Below, piece after piece: positions 1 through 11,490 of a DNA stretch of 64,000 nucleotides (position 1 is its first letter; every line of letters begins with the position of its first letter). The stretch comes from Ailurus styani. Its lineage: Eukaryota > Chordata > Mammalia > Carnivora > Ailuridae. The translations under genes and the position numbers were made by a program. The notes under the pieces are model-generated. The model saw nothing but the letters and a program-made list of their open reading frames with translations, made no database searches and was not told where the DNA came from. The stretch is taken from the NCBI GenBank assembly GCA_002007465.1, contig LNAC01000861.1, positions 520,458-584,457 on the forward strand, given 5' to 3'.

Positions 1-176
1 GTGGTTCAGTCAGTTATGTGTGCCTTTGGCTCAGGGCATGATCCAAGGGTCCTGGGATTGAGTCCCACGTCTGGCTCCATGTCAGCAGGGAGTCTGCTTT
101 TCCCTCTGCCCCTACCCCTGCTCTTGCACATGCATGCTCTCTCTCTCAAATAAATGAATAAAATCTTTTAAAAAAA
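1..176 (+). mobile_element. CAN-SINE, 5' end cut by window edge
   Basis: Starts inside the tRNA-related head (gtggttcagtcagtta) and runs through the 'tcctgggat' box-B-like core, a pyrimidine-rich body and an aataaa-type A-rich tail. Divergence from the other copies here (tgtgcctttggctcagggcatgatcc) marks it as an older subfamily. The missing first bases lie outside the window. Confidence 0.9.
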
Positions 177-220
177 TAGAGTTTTACTGAAACAGAGTCA
201 TGTAAATTCTTTATATATTA

Positions 221-335
221 TCTCTGCCTGCATTTGTGCTGCAATAGCAGTGTTAAGGAATTGTAACAGAGACCATAAGGCCTGCAAAGCCAAAAGTATA
301 TACTATTTGGTTCTTTCTAGAAAAGTATGCCACAT
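221..335 (+). mobile_element. hAT-type MER DNA transposon fragment
   Basis: The stretch around 'acagagaccataaggcctgc' followed by 'tactatttggttctttctagaaaa' resembles the right half of an old non-autonomous mammalian hAT element ('gcccgcaaagcc...ctggccctttacagaaaa'). It is truncated and diverged. The family name is not assigned. Confidence 0.5.
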
Positions 336-475
336 CTTGAATTAAATGATTTAGTCCAGGTGGAAATAGAAAGGAAAAGAATTAGATGTATTAATCGACT
401 GTGTGTGTGTAGGTGTGTGCATATGCGATGCATATTTTGAATTAAGATTGTCATTAATAGTCTGACACCTTCAAT

Positions 476-640
476 GGAATTAAAGTTCTCTCAGAGAACC
501 AACAAGTAAAGGAAAAAGTTTCGCTTCCTTGGATTTGGAAATTTGGATTCAGGATTTTCTTCAACTCTGCAGAATATTCTTAGAAGGAAGATTTTCAATT
601 AGATGCTAAGCACATTGGACTAGAGGGATAAGGAGCTGGA
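476..640. repeat. Diverged repeat copy A (pairs with 2507-2680)
   Basis: This segment aligns by eye with 2507-2680. Shared blocks in the same order are 'ccttgga-t-ggaaat', 'ggattcaggatttt'/'ggactcaggatttc', 'caact-tgca', a 'tcagatgc'/'ttagatgc' block and 'gca-a-tggactagag'. I do not recognise the family. It may be an old LTR or DNA-element fragment present twice, or a local duplication. Confidence 0.5.
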
Positions 641-1351
641 AATACTGCCAAAAATTTTATGAAAAGTGTATGCAACCCGTATTTTACTCCTAATGGGATG
701 CACATTTTGGCCTCATTTTTACTTCTATTGTAAGCTGCCTCAAATCATTTTGGTGGAAGTAGATGTGGTATAAATAAATAACCGTACATGGACAGCATGA
801 AAGAAAGAAAAAATGTAGAGCAGAAAAAAATAAATCTCATAAGTAGCCGCATTTTAAGTGGAAGGTCAGCCTTTGCATTAGGTAGTATTTATAAGATATT
901 TTGTGGAGTGCCTTAAAATGCCACGGAAATGTCAATGATGGTCACAGCTCTTGAAAACAATAGTGTCAGAATAGCTAACTTAGTTATTCCACTGCTTGGC
1001 TTTCACTTCTTCGTAAGAACCAGAATACCTGTTCCTCTAGGCTCTGTGTCAAGTTCAGAGATCACGTGTTCGCCCACCCAGGGTGCCACTGACAGCTTTC
1101 ACTGACACGCTCCCCTAACAGGAGGAGTGAGTACACTTGGACTCTGAATCTACAGCGAGCACGGCTAAATATTTAGGGATCTGATGTTTTTGGGTTTCTT
1201 TTTTCTCTTTCTGCCAATTTTAGAAAAGGAACGATAGATATTTCTGTTTTATGAAAAAGCCTCCATATTATTTACATTGATACTTGTCTGAGTTGCCTGG
1301 AAAGTAAGCTGGAAGAATTATCACTCTGGTTTGAGACAGACTTCTTCTTAA
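641..1351. other. No feature recognised
   Basis: AT-rich single-copy-looking sequence. There is no ORF of note, no SINE/L1/L2 signature and no RNA gene. Confidence 0.5.
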
Positions 1352-1587
1352 AGAGAACTGACAACGGGCGCCTGGGTGGCTCAGTGGGTTAAAGCCTCTG
1401 CCTTCGACTCAGGTAATGATCTCAGGGTCCTGGGATCGAGGCCCGCATCGGGCTCCCTGCTCAGTGGGGAGCCTGCTTCCCCCTCTCCCTCTCTCTGCCT
1501 GCCTCTCTGCCTCCTTGTGATCTCTCTCCCTCTGTGAAATAAATAAGTAAATAAAATCTTTTAAAAAAAGAGAGAGAGAACTGACAA
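1352..1587 (+). mobile_element. CAN-SINE with perfect 13-bp TSD
   Basis: Full-length young copy with body 1365-1574: gcgcctgggtggctcag head, 'gcccgcatcgggctc' core, CT-rich body, aataaaatctttt tail. The target-site duplication agagaactgacaa is exact at 1352-1364 and 1575-1587. The exact TSD and near-consensus body imply a fairly recent insertion. Confidence 0.95.
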
Positions 1588-2506
1588 GAATAACAGGATC
1601 ATGCCACTTCGCACTCCATTCTTCCTTCACTATGCTTAGCCTTGCATCTCTTCTCTGCCCATCCTGCACAACTGTCAGCAGAGGAGAGAAGTGTCTCCCA
1701 ATGTGGATGGAGGAACAGGGGAGAACCCACTCTGGACTCCCCGAAGAACATCAGAAGGCATACTGACGAAACAACCTAAGTTCATCTGGCCCACTGCAAT
1801 AAGGGAAGATATGACTCTGGTAGGAACTTTCTGGTGTCTCAAAAGTGGGAGTTCAGGGGAAGATATTTTAGGGTTTTGTTATTTGGGAAAATCTTTCAAG
1901 GCAGAGAGCTGATTAGGTTCAAGTAAGGTGGTTTTTTCTGGTTTTTTTTTTTGTTTTGTTTTGTTTTTTTTGGCCTGATACTGTAAGTTTGGTGGACTCC
2001 ATGAGGTGCTGGTCTTACAGTCTATCTTGATAAGGAATTTCTTTGTTTGCCAAGTGAGCTATTTGCCCAAGGGAACCATGTGTTTATCCTGATAGGAGAA
2101 CTATTTACCCAGATGAGCAAACTTTTTGTTCCCATAAATTGATTTGCAGAAATTCCCTGAAGCAAACAGTGAAATTTTTTATGGCTTTACAGCCTTATCT
2201 TTCTGGGCAAGAGTTAAGTCTGGTGGACAAAGGTGGCTTCCCGCTGAGTTCTGTAGTTATCTGGATTCAGGAGAGTCTCCATTCTGAAAGGTTTTACCCT
2301 AAAACATGATACAGATTTATAGGCTAAGGTCATTCTCATTTCTCCACTCTTGGGAGTTGAAACTTACTTCTTACATCTCCAAATACATTTTCCTGAACAA
2401 ATGTGTCTAAAGCTTACCATTGTTTGGGGAGCGTTGTTAGCCTATGCTCATCAGGTCACATTCAGGTATCTGGCTGTTTGTTTACTGTCTACACTTGCTT
2501 AGCCTT
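1588..2506. other. No feature recognised
   Basis: Holds a T-rich run with gttttgttttg at about 1933-1971 and otherwise unique-looking sequence. The 73-codon ORF at 1691-1912 has no recognisable domain and I treat it as chance. Confidence 0.45.
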
Positions 2507-2680
2507 CAGTGGAACTGAAGGTCTCATAAAGAATGGATAATGGAAAGAAAAATATTTGACCTCCTTGGAATAGGAAATACGGACTCAGGATTTCTCCCAA
2601 CTTTGCATTCAGCTTTCTTAAACGCAAGAATTGGTCAGATGCCAGGCACAGTGGACTAGAGAGAGAAGTGGTAGTAGAAT
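2507..2680. repeat. Diverged repeat copy B (pairs with 476-640)
   Basis: Same block order as copy A: 'cctccttggaataggaaata', 'ggactcaggatttctcccaa', 'gtcagatgcc', 'cagtggactagagagag'. Same orientation, about 2.03 kb apart. Family unassigned. Confidence 0.5.
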
Positions 2681-2779
2681 TTGACAAAGGCATGCCTATC
2701 AAGCTGTATCCTTTACCTATCTCCTACACCAGGTGCCCAGTTTCAAGGAATGGGAGAACAAATAGCAGAAAGTTGGATG

Positions 2780-3012
2780 GATGACCGTGTTTGTTTGTTT
2801 TTTAGAGAGAGAGCGAGCATATACATGCAAGCAGGGAGGAAGGGGATGGGGCAAAGAGAGATGGAGAGGGAGAATCTTAAGCAGGCTCATTGCTCAACAC
2901 AGAACCCGATGTGGGGTTCGATCTCACGATGCTGAGATCATGACCTGAGCATAAGTCAAGAGTCAAATGTTTAACTGACTGAGCCACCCAGGTGCTCCAG
3001 ATCACCATGTTT
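2780..3012 (-). mobile_element. CAN-SINE, minus strand
   Basis: Reverse-strand SINE with body about 2793-2998: the T-rich tail complement is at the left and the head complement 'gagccacccaggtgctcc' ends at 2998. The TSD is imperfect: gatgaccgtgttt (2780-2792) versus gatcaccatgttt (3000-3012), 11 of 13. Older than the copy at 1365. Confidence 0.9.
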
Positions 3013-4440
3013 TTGAAACTTGATTCTGTACATGGAAGCCTGATGTTTTGAGTAGCTTTGTTGTGGCCCCTCTTTAAGGATGGGGTCATCAATGTAAGGC
3101 AAGAGCTGGTCCTAAAATGTTTTCAAATCCATCAGAAACAAAGCCCTTTACCAGACCAGAATTTTCATGCAGCCACTGCCCAGAGACTTCAAACCATAAG
3201 ATCAGACTCCTTGCTATCAATGACAGTCAAAATTAGGCCTGAGTTTGCCATGGTTATTTGTTCAGTGATTAGAAATGATGGTGTCCTTTCTTGCCTCCCT
3301 CATTCTCCCAGAGACCATTGATTTCTTTGTTCTTTATGTGTTGCTACAGATCCTGAATTATTTCTTTACTTCATCATCCTTCCCTAACTGTCAACATGGC
3401 TCTTGGGCCTGGGCCCGTAGTAACTCTCAGCAGTCAGCTATGGGGAAGACTGCTTTATCCTGCGGGTATGTTCCACCGAGACTGTCTTAATGCTCGAGGC
3501 CAAATTAGTCCACTTGAACTAGAAGAAAAGTTTACCACAAAACTGCCCTTCTGCTTCCCATCCCCCCAATCTGCTCTGAACCTTCTTTTCCATCTAATCA
3601 AGCTTCTTGTCTTGACTCCTCTTTTTGCTGAGTCTGGTTAGGACTGGATTTTATTTTTTTATGTTTTTTGTTTTTGTAATTTCAGAATGTGAGCCCAGAC
3701 TCTGAGCTGGCACAGAATCAGAGGCCACTTCTAGCAATTTTCCCCAAGATCTGCATCCTACAGTCATTCAAAAAAGACTGCACCCAGCACCTCCTAGCAA
3801 CTCCCGGGGTATTAAATCCCAGTGCTTGCCCTCCCACTGTAAAAACTGTTCTCGAAGGCTTCTGGTCCAGATGTTCCCCGTTCACGGCCTTTCACCCAAG
3901 ATGCAGCTCATCAGACATTCATTTGGGTCTTTCATTTCTCAGGGGAAGCTTGGGAGCCTCAGAGCTTGCTCAGGCTTCTAGGGGACTTGCAGAGGGGCTC
4001 CTGGGGCTAGCCCCACCTGGAGCTGCCTTCTTCTCGTGCGAGCTTGATTCTGGCACCCTCTTTCACCATCATTGTCTTCCCTCTGCCCTTCCTACAGACT
4101 CTCCTTTTCAAAAAAAAAAAAAAAAGAAAAGTTAGCCAGAGCCTGTTCTTCTTGCCTGCAAGGAAAGTAACTCCCCAACTTTCGTTGCCTTCAAAAATTG
4201 AGGTCGACCCCTTGATTTCAGCCCAGAAAGCCATGTCCTGCACTGGTTAATTGCAACAGAATATGCGCATCCTGTGTTGGTTACAGCCAGCCCAATCAGT
4301 TGAAGGTCTTACTAGGACAAAGACTAACTTCCTTCAAGCAAGAAGAAATTCTGCCAAGACTTCCTTTGGATTCAGACTGCAACTCTCTCCTGGGTCTTCA
4401 GCCTCCCCACCTACCCTAAAGTTTCGGACTTAACAAACAC
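3013..4440. other. Unassigned sequence, possible old repeat at 4250-4440
   Basis: No gene recognised. The 148-codon ORF at 3689-4135 lacks any domain and runs through an A15 tract near its end, so I do not call it coding. The 4250-4440 part ('actctctcctgggtcttcagcctcc') looks like the 3' part of an old dispersed mammalian repeat that runs into the SINE at 4461. Family not assigned. Confidence 0.35.
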
Positions 4441-4460
4441 CGAATGCCTCCACAATCATA

Positions 4461-4630
4461 GAGGGAGAGAGAGAGGAGAGGGTCAAGGGAGAGGGAGGGA
4501 AGGAACCCCAAGAAGACTCCACAACCAGTAAGGGAGCCCAAGGTGAAGCTCAATCTCACAGCCCTGAGATCATAACCGGAGCTGAAATCAAGGGTGAGTC
4601 ACTCAACCAACTGAGCCACCCAGGCACTCC
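4461..4630 (-). mobile_element. CAN-SINE, minus strand, diverged
   Basis: Purine-rich body (gagggagagagagag) at the left and head complement 'ctgagccacccaggcactcc' at the right. No convincing TSD, and several substitutions in the core, so this is an old or 3'-truncated copy. Confidence 0.85.
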
Positions 4631-5083
4631 TAAAAAATCTTTTTAAACTATTTGAGCAATCCTGTTCTAATTCTTTTCATTGTTTTATTATCTGCAATTC
4701 TCAAGATAATAATTATTTTGTTTGTCACATTCGTTCATGTTTCCTCAGCTAATTTTGTTGAGTGTGTATGTGATATGTATTTGTTATTGTGAGCTCATAT
4801 CTAGAATAAATTCTTCTTCTTCTTAAAAAAAACAAAAACAAAAAACCAAAAAAAACAAAAAACCTCCACAAAGCTCCAGGAAAACAGGCACACTTACAGG
4901 AAAAAATATTTTCTCTTAAATTGAATACTGTATCTATCTATATCAGGGACAAATTACTTCCTCCTCTCATATGATAAGCCAAGTCAACAAAGAGATCATT
5001 TCAAAAAGCAGTGAGTCACTATCAATTCTGGCTCAAAACTAGCTGTTCAGTAGCCAGCTCCTTTCTGAAGTTTATGTTGCTAG

Positions 5084-5084
<1 letters not shown>
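4631..5084. other. No feature recognised; A-rich tract
   Basis: AT-rich. An A-rich interrupted tract at about 4825-4862 follows (ttc)n at 4812-4824. No element body is recognised next to it. Confidence 0.45.

Positions 5085-5116
<32 letters not shown>
5085..5116. repeat. (TG)n microsatellite
   Basis: About 16 TG units, followed by short GA-rich sequence and a (CAGA)n block at 5157-5172. Likely length-polymorphic. Confidence 0.95.
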
Positions 5117-5118
<2 letters not shown>

Positions 5119-5218
5119 TGAGACAGAGAGAGATGTGCGTGCGCACACACACGTGGACAGACAGACAGACAGAGTTCCAAAATGGAAGCACAGAGCTCAG
5201 TTAAATAAAACACCAGTG

Positions 5219-5359
5219 GGCGCCTGGGTGGCTCAGTGGGTTAAAGCCTGTACTTTCGGCTCAGGTCATGATCTCAGCGTCCTGGGATCGAGGCCCGCAT
5301 CGGGCTCTCTGCTCAGCAGGGAGCCTGCTTCCTCCTCTCCCTGCCTCTCTGCCTACTTG

Positions 5360-5395
<36 letters not shown>

Positions 5396-5449
5396 CAAAT
5401 AAATAAATAAATCTAAAAATAAATAAATAAATAATAATAAAAATTAAAA
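5219..5449 (+). mobile_element. CAN-SINE with expanded CT tract
   Basis: Young subfamily head gcgcctgggtggctcagtgg and core gcccgcatcgggctctctgc. The internal pyrimidine tract has grown into a pure (TC)n run at about 5364-5391, and the tail carries (AAAT)n. The flanks (ataaaacaccagtg / ataaaccagcagtg) are an imperfect candidate TSD. Confidence 0.93.
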
Positions 5450-5464
5450 AATAAACCAGCAGTG

Positions 5465-5950
5465 TTTGGTTCTTTACATTCTTTTTCCAAGGGAGTACTG
5501 CTCCGTGTACTTTCATTTGTATCTAACTGGTCTTAAAATCTCCTGTCTTCCTTATCTAGTCATTCTCTGGTAGTAACCATCACATGACAATCCCAATGGC
5601 ACTGAGGTCAAGATTTCCTGAAGGCCTCCTATCTTGTGATTGCCCCTGAGCAGGGCAATAGTCTCTGTGCCCAGGGCAAGTCTCCTTGTGTCCAGAGGCC
5701 TTATCTACACTCACCTTGCTCCTAGATTTTTAATCACAGGAAAGTCTGTTAATGTGAATAGCAGAAGCTATTTTAAAGAGAAAGAAAAATCCTGGATGAT
5801 TAACCATGGTGTGTGTGTGGGGAGGAGGGGGTTCTTATTTTCCATTTGTCATAAGGATGGTTTTGATAAATAATAGATGTGATTTAGTGATTAATGAATA
5901 CTATTTACATGCAGCATTACAATTTATGGGACATACACATATAAGTACAC
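5465..5950. other. No feature recognised
   Basis: Unique-looking sequence. The 77-codon ORF at 5640-5873 has no recognisable domain. Confidence 0.45.
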
Positions 5951-5959
5951 TGAACATCT

Positions 5960-6110
5960 AGCTATCACTTTCTCTGGCTTTCACAACATCCTTGTGAGAT
6001 AGGTGTTCCTATGGTTGACATTATTAACCCCAATTTGGAAGTAAATAAACCTCACGTCCCCAGACTTTGAGTGACTTGGCTTCTGTCACAAGTTAGTCCA
6101 TGACTCTTCC
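5960..6110 (-). mobile_element. MIR SINE fragment, minus strand
   Basis: The order 'cacaacatccttgtgagata', 'attattaaccccaatttg', 'gtgacttggcttctgtcaca' matches the reverse complement of the MIR core and 3' half. Heavily diverged, as expected for this ancient tRNA-derived family. Confidence 0.6.
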
Positions 6111-6124
6111 AGACTGAAGGATGT

Positions 6125-6270
6125 CTGTGTGCCAGCAACATCAGCGTTGCCCAGGAGCATGTTAGAAGTGCAGACTCCGAGCCTCACCCAAAGCTGCTTC
6201 CCTGAAGTCTGTATTTTCACAACCCCTAGATGATTCTGTTGCACACCAGAGTCTAAGGAGCACTGCTCTG
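6125..6270 (+). mobile_element. MER5A-like hAT-Charlie element
   Basis: Blocks 'catgttagaagtgcagactc', 'gagcctcaccc', 'gatgattctgttgcacacca' and 'aggagcactgctctgg' follow the MER5A order. The terminal inverted repeats are degenerate. Confidence 0.65.
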
Positions 6271-7590
6271 GATCGGATCTCTGTCATGCGTCATGAAAGC
6301 TTTAGGGCTTTTCTTCACTGGCCACCTCCTCCTTCCTCAAAGCTTCTCTCCAAGATCATGTCCTAGGAGTCTGGCAATTAAGGTAAGGAGTCCCAAAGCC
6401 TGGGGCTTCTGTGTCTCCTTGGGTTTGCTTTAGTCTGAGAAGCCATTCATTGTCACTGTTGGAAAATAAAAGTAAGCAGAGCTACAAGAGGACAGAAAGC
6501 AGGAGAGAAAAACAAAGTGTGCTCAGTAGATTATTTCCTGTTCCTTCTGATTTAAAGAGCTGCTCCAAAAAGCACAAACCATTAGGACTAAATTTTGAGG
6601 AGACTGAGGAGAGCCACAAATGGAGTCATTTTGCTGTCTGTTGTTAATGTAATCTACCAGGTAGACAGATGTGATTTTGTTTCATTTGTCTCAGGGCTGT
6701 AGTACACTCTCTCTGTTGTGGCATTTTCACAATGAAAAATGGCATGGTTTAAGAATGTGCAAAATTATATATCTCACCGGGAGATCTAGGCTGGCAGGAC
6801 CATATATTTAGGCCAGGCCTGTACAAAGATGTAAAGCAGCCAAAACCACTGCCCTGGAGCCCCGGAGGCTGAATTCTGTCCTGCCAGCACTGCTCAGCCA
6901 CCTGTTGCCACTGAAATCGGAAGGTTTACCTGTTATCCCAAAGCCAAGGAAAAGACAAACTAGGATTCTGTGTCAGTTTCTCTGGTTCTGATCACACTTA
7001 GGATTTGAAATTAACCAATGTCTGTCTGATCCATGATCTGACTAGTGAAACTCAGAGGGCTGCGATCGTTTTAAGGTTTGAAAATCTACCTCCTCCCACT
7101 CAAACTCGGCAATATCTGCTCACTCAGTCCTTTGGGTTTCCCAAATTTGACTCTATTTCCAAACATTTCATTCTTCCAATAGCTTTTCCTTGCCTGGTAC
7201 ATATTTTTCATTTCAAACAAAAAGATGTTTTTGTGTGTGGCTGTTTGTTTTTGTTTTATTCTGAAAAGCTAAAAGGCACAGTGATCAAACAGGATGTGAA
7301 GAAGCTGAATGGCTGGAAACTGGGTCAAGACACGTGTTTCTTTAGGAGATAGCCTGACACCTACTTCCCAAATGGAAGGAAGATCTGGTTGCCAAAATCA
7401 GAGATTTCCAAAATCCTTCCTGTAGGTTTTTGTATAAGCTGTACCTTATTGGACATATGAAAATGATATTGGGGAAGGCACATATGGTTCTGAACATAAT
7501 ATCTAGTGAAAATATAGATCCAGGAAGCTAGAGGCCAGAAGAGGAAGACGTCATCACTGGACGGGATCATTAAGTCAAACATCTTCAAAC
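6271..7590. other. No feature recognised
   Basis: Single-copy-looking sequence. The largest ORF is 115 codons at 7005-7352, with no recognisable domain, no splice context and no conserved motif, so I do not call it a gene. Confidence 0.4.
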
Positions 7591-7596
7591 TGGGGG

Positions 7597-7866
7597 GAAG
7601 ATCTTTTTTTTATTTTTATTTTTATTTTCATACAGTTGATATACAATGTTACATTAGTTTCAGGTGTGCAACATGGTGATTTGATAAGTCTATACATTGT
7701 ATTCTGCTCACCATAGCATAGTTACCATCTGTCACCATACAACACTAATCCAATCTACATTCCCCACACTGTTCCTTTTGTCCCTGTGTAAAACTGGAAG
7801 GCAATACCTCCCACTCCCTTTCACCCATTTTGCTCACTCCCCACCCCCTTCCCTCTGGCAACTAAT
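7597..7866 (-). mobile_element. L1 3'-end fragment, minus strand
   Basis: A T/A-rich left edge (tail complement) is followed by 'gttgatatacaatgttacat', 'tttcaggtgtgcaacatggt', 'ccatctgtcaccatacaaca' and 'cccttccctctggcaacta'. This order is familiar from L1 3'-UTR sequences of laurasiatherian genomes read in antisense. Subfamily not assigned. Confidence 0.6.
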
Positions 7867-10124
7867 AATATAACGGGTATTATATAATAACTAATAAATA
7901 AATATAAATATAAACATAAAATATAAACGGGTGTTTATTCTCTGTATTTTAATCAGTCTGATTCTGCTTTTTTGTTTGCTTGTTTATTCCCCTGTTGTGG
8001 TTTTTTAGAGTCGTCTTCACTGGCTTGCTTTCCGTGTCCATTTGCACAGTGTCACATTGTTGACTGTGGGGTCCTCTGAGCAGCTCCAATGTGCTAGAGG
8101 CTCTCCTGACCACTAAGTGAAGAGGAAGCAAGGCAGACGTGGCTCCTGCTCTCTTGACTCGACTCTTGCATTCCAGTGTTGGTTATCACGGTGGCAGACA
8201 AGGTGAGTGACCCAGAGGAACAATACCAATGATGTTTTCATATGGAAAGGGATGTGGGTTAGGCGAATTTCTGTGAATATATTAATGGGAGCTGCTTGAG
8301 CAGTGGTCTCCCTGATCGCAATGTGACAGCATGTATCATAATGTCAAAGAGTGTCAAGCGGGACAGCCTTGGTCTTCACTTTTCCCTTAGGGATCATGGA
8401 TGTCACAACTACCGAAGGAACTTCAGTCCCAGACACAGATTTCATCAGATTATTAAAGCTGAGGTTCTTAGAAACAAAACATAAGGGAGTGCTGAATGAC
8501 CCGCCTCTGGAGCTCATGTTTTGCCCACTAAATTGATTCTCCCCAGGCATCCACTTTAAGTGGAATGGATTCTCACATTTACTCTGCCTTCCATGGAATA
8601 AACCGTACTAGCAGGCAACCTCAATGGCTGTCATCTGTCAGCAGTTAATACCTACCATTAAAGCTAAAGGGAATGTTAATGAAAAATATTACAACATGCT
8701 TTGTAAAATTCACAAGCCATTTTAATATTACCCCCTGCCAAGCTGAATACAGCAGTTTGCCTAACCACAAAATTTTACCTCTCACATCTTCTCCCCTACC
8801 CTCCTTTCCCAAAACCCAGCATCCATCCAACAGGCAATAAGAAAGACCACATTTAATTACTTAATGCAGAATTCAGTCACATTTTACCAGAGGTTATTCT
8901 GCAAGAGTCTTTTGTGTTTAGTCTTTCTGTGTGCTGAAAAGAGTGTGTATTGAAGGTTGCAGACCATTCTCCTTGAGTCGATAGCTTTCTGAGGACTCGG
9001 AAGCCTCATTGCGCTGTCTCACGAAGCTGTAGGAAAGCCGAAACAATGCTCTTCAACAAATAGGCTTTGTCTGTCCGTGCTGGCAGCAACTGCTTCAGAA
9101 AGAGTGTACAGGCAATACACTAGTGTGTATTCCCACAGGCACGCGGCACTCCTGAGCGTGGCTTCCAAATCTCTCGTCTTTCTATTCTGCTCTGGCCAAA
9201 TTCCTACTCTCCTTGGCTGGGGACATAAGACATTAGCTTCTTTCCCAGTCTCTGGGGCCCATGATCATTCTAGCCTTGAGAATGTTCGCTTTTGAGAGGG
9301 GGATACTGTGGGACTAATTCCCCATGGTATAACAAGTGAATTTCATCTCAGTGCTCATAGGCACACATTAGTCTGCAGTTCTAAATGCAAAAAATAAAGG
9401 ATCTTGGCTCAACATGTAATCAATAAAGTAGAATCAGATCATTCTGAGCTCTTGGTCATCTCGGTGTCTCCCCACTGTGACTGTCTTCAGAAGGATCTGA
9501 ACCATCGTGATATCGAGGAGAGCTAGAGACCCATTGGGGTTCAGTGGCCTTCATGGGGACAGACAGTTAGTGTCCAAGCTGGGATCAGAGCACATGCTTC
9601 CTGTTCTCCATTTGACCAACCTCACTTGAGTTCTTCAAATGGCTTTGGAGAGGAGGAAATCTTTGATCTAGGTCTTGAAGGTAAATATCTATGTGCTAGG
9701 AAAAGAAAACTCTGAGAAAAAGTACAACCACGCACATGAAGGCAGGCATGTGCTAAAAGGATGGCTTTCCAAGAAAGCCCAAGGAACCCAGGAGGATAAA
9801 TAAAGCATGGAGTACATGAAAAGGGATGTCCATGACACAGCCTACAGCAGTCCTTGGCACCAGAGATGGAGGGACCACTAAGGAGTCTCTGTCTCATGAG
9901 TAATAGAGAGTTGCTAACTGACATGATTAGACTTCAGTTTAGATAGATCATTACACAGTTTTGCTCAGACAAAAACAATTGTCCTGGATATTGCAAATAA
10001 AAAATACTAAATGCAGAGAGTAGTTCTAGCCATACACTAAGGTGGTAAGAGAAGAATTTGCTGAAGGAATTCAGAAACAACACTTACCAGGCTAGCTGGA
10101 AAGATAAGAGGTGCAAGAGCAATT
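7867..10124. other. Mostly unassigned unique sequence
   Basis: AT-rich low-complexity at 7867-7945, then unique-looking sequence. 9620-9930 has weak resemblance to an old interspersed repeat but I cannot place it. No gene signal. Confidence 0.4.
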
Positions 10125-10222
10125 CTTTAGAAATGTGGATTCCACAGTGCCATAGGATTCGGCGTTTTTAATAAGCATTGAGATGACATCTAGGAGGCAG
10201 CAAATTTGAAGAGCAGTGGAAC
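10125..10222 (+). mobile_element. Possible MER5A-like fragment
   Basis: 'tagaaatgtggattccacag', 'gcgtttttaataagca' and 'gagcagtgga' follow the MER5A block order, with an internal deletion. Short and diverged, so tentative. Confidence 0.35.
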
Positions 10223-11204
10223 AGATTTTTCTGAAGAAAAAGAATTCATTTGGGTTTTGATGGATGAGAAGTACAAATTGAAGGGGAAATTAAATATTAA
10301 AAACAACTAATTGTGGGGTATATAGAACTAAATTATTTGGCGAAAAGGACAAGCTATGTAGATGTTAGTGAGAAATGACTATGGGAAAAAACTCTGGGTG
10401 GGGGGAAATAGTTGACCAGGACCCTGGATGCTAGGTCGATGGCATCACAGCTTTAGGGAGTTGTCCCCTGTCAAGGTTCAAGGTCAAGGTTCAAGGAGTC
10501 CAACTAGTTGGTTTGAGCAGAGTTTTTGTCATGGCCAGAGTTATATGTCACCAGCAACTGAAACTGATATTGGCTGATTAGATTGAGAAAAGATTATTTT
10601 GAAAGCCTACCAGGTATCTCACAGATTTGCTTGGAATTCTGAAGCAACAGGCACTGAAAATGAATAAAAATAAAGTGAGGATATTTGGCAGTACCATAGC
10701 CAAGGTAACTGCAGACACAGTCCCCTGGGGAGATGCCCCCTCCTTTGCGGACCACAAACTATGCCTCACGCCCCCGGGGTTGTGGTCACCAGAGCCTGAT
10801 GACCTCACCATCGCTGCTGCCAGGAAGGATACCTCCAGCTCCTGATCCTGGTTCAAAACCAGACCCAGTGAGACTGCTCTGCTGAGCCAAGGTCATAGAC
10901 TCAAACATGGAAGGGGATTCATACATGAGGCAACACCAAAAGAAGCTATATCCGCCACAGTTTTTTGTTGTGATTTTTGTTGCTTTGGGGCACATGCTTT
11001 TGCATTTTTCCTCTTGACTTCATAGGAACTACTGATAAGGTCTCTGTAAATGTCCTAAGTTCCTTAAGTCATCTGTGAAAAAACTTTACCCCAGTCTCTA
11101 TAGCAACGTCAAAACACCACCTGACACCCCTCTTCCCCCAGATTCTCCTTTCTCCTTGACTGGAACACTTAGCAGTGGGAGGAGTCCAGAGTTCTTCTTT
11201 CAAG
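10223..11204. other. Unassigned; short 13-bp tandem at 10470
   Basis: No gene or element recognised. A perfect 13-bp tandem duplication (gtcaaggttcaag, twice) sits at 10470-10495. The 10590-10950 part is relatively GC-rich but has no CpG-island character and no coding signal. Confidence 0.4.
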
Positions 11205-11490
11205 TGTTTGTTTTTAATTGAGATAAAATTCATGCAACATAAGATTCACCTTTTGATGTTAGTCATGTTTTCTCTATAATTCAGTGGTTTTTAATATATT
11301 CACAGTGTTACAGAAACATCACCACCATCTTATTCCAGAATATTTTCAGGATGCCAAAAAGAAACAATACACCTTATCCAGTTACTCTCTATTCTTCTGT
11401 TGGAGACCTGACAACCACTAATGTATTTTGTTTCTGTGGATTGCCTATTCTGGACATTTCATATGAGTGGTATTATAAGGTATTTTTTAG
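11205..11490 (-). mobile_element. Old L1M-type 3'-end fragment, minus strand
   Basis: 'attgagataaaattcatgca', 'aattcagtggtttttaatat', 'catcaccaccatcttattcc', 'gacaaccactaatgtatttt' and 'tattctggacatttcatatg' form the well-known antisense L1M 3' segment. It is probably an ancient mammalian copy. Confidence 0.75.

Noticed and set aside
3689..4135. 148-codon ORF, longest gap-free plus-strand ORF
   Set aside because: No domain, no supporting context, and it ends by reading through an A15 tract into poly-lysine. The length is within chance for this window size.
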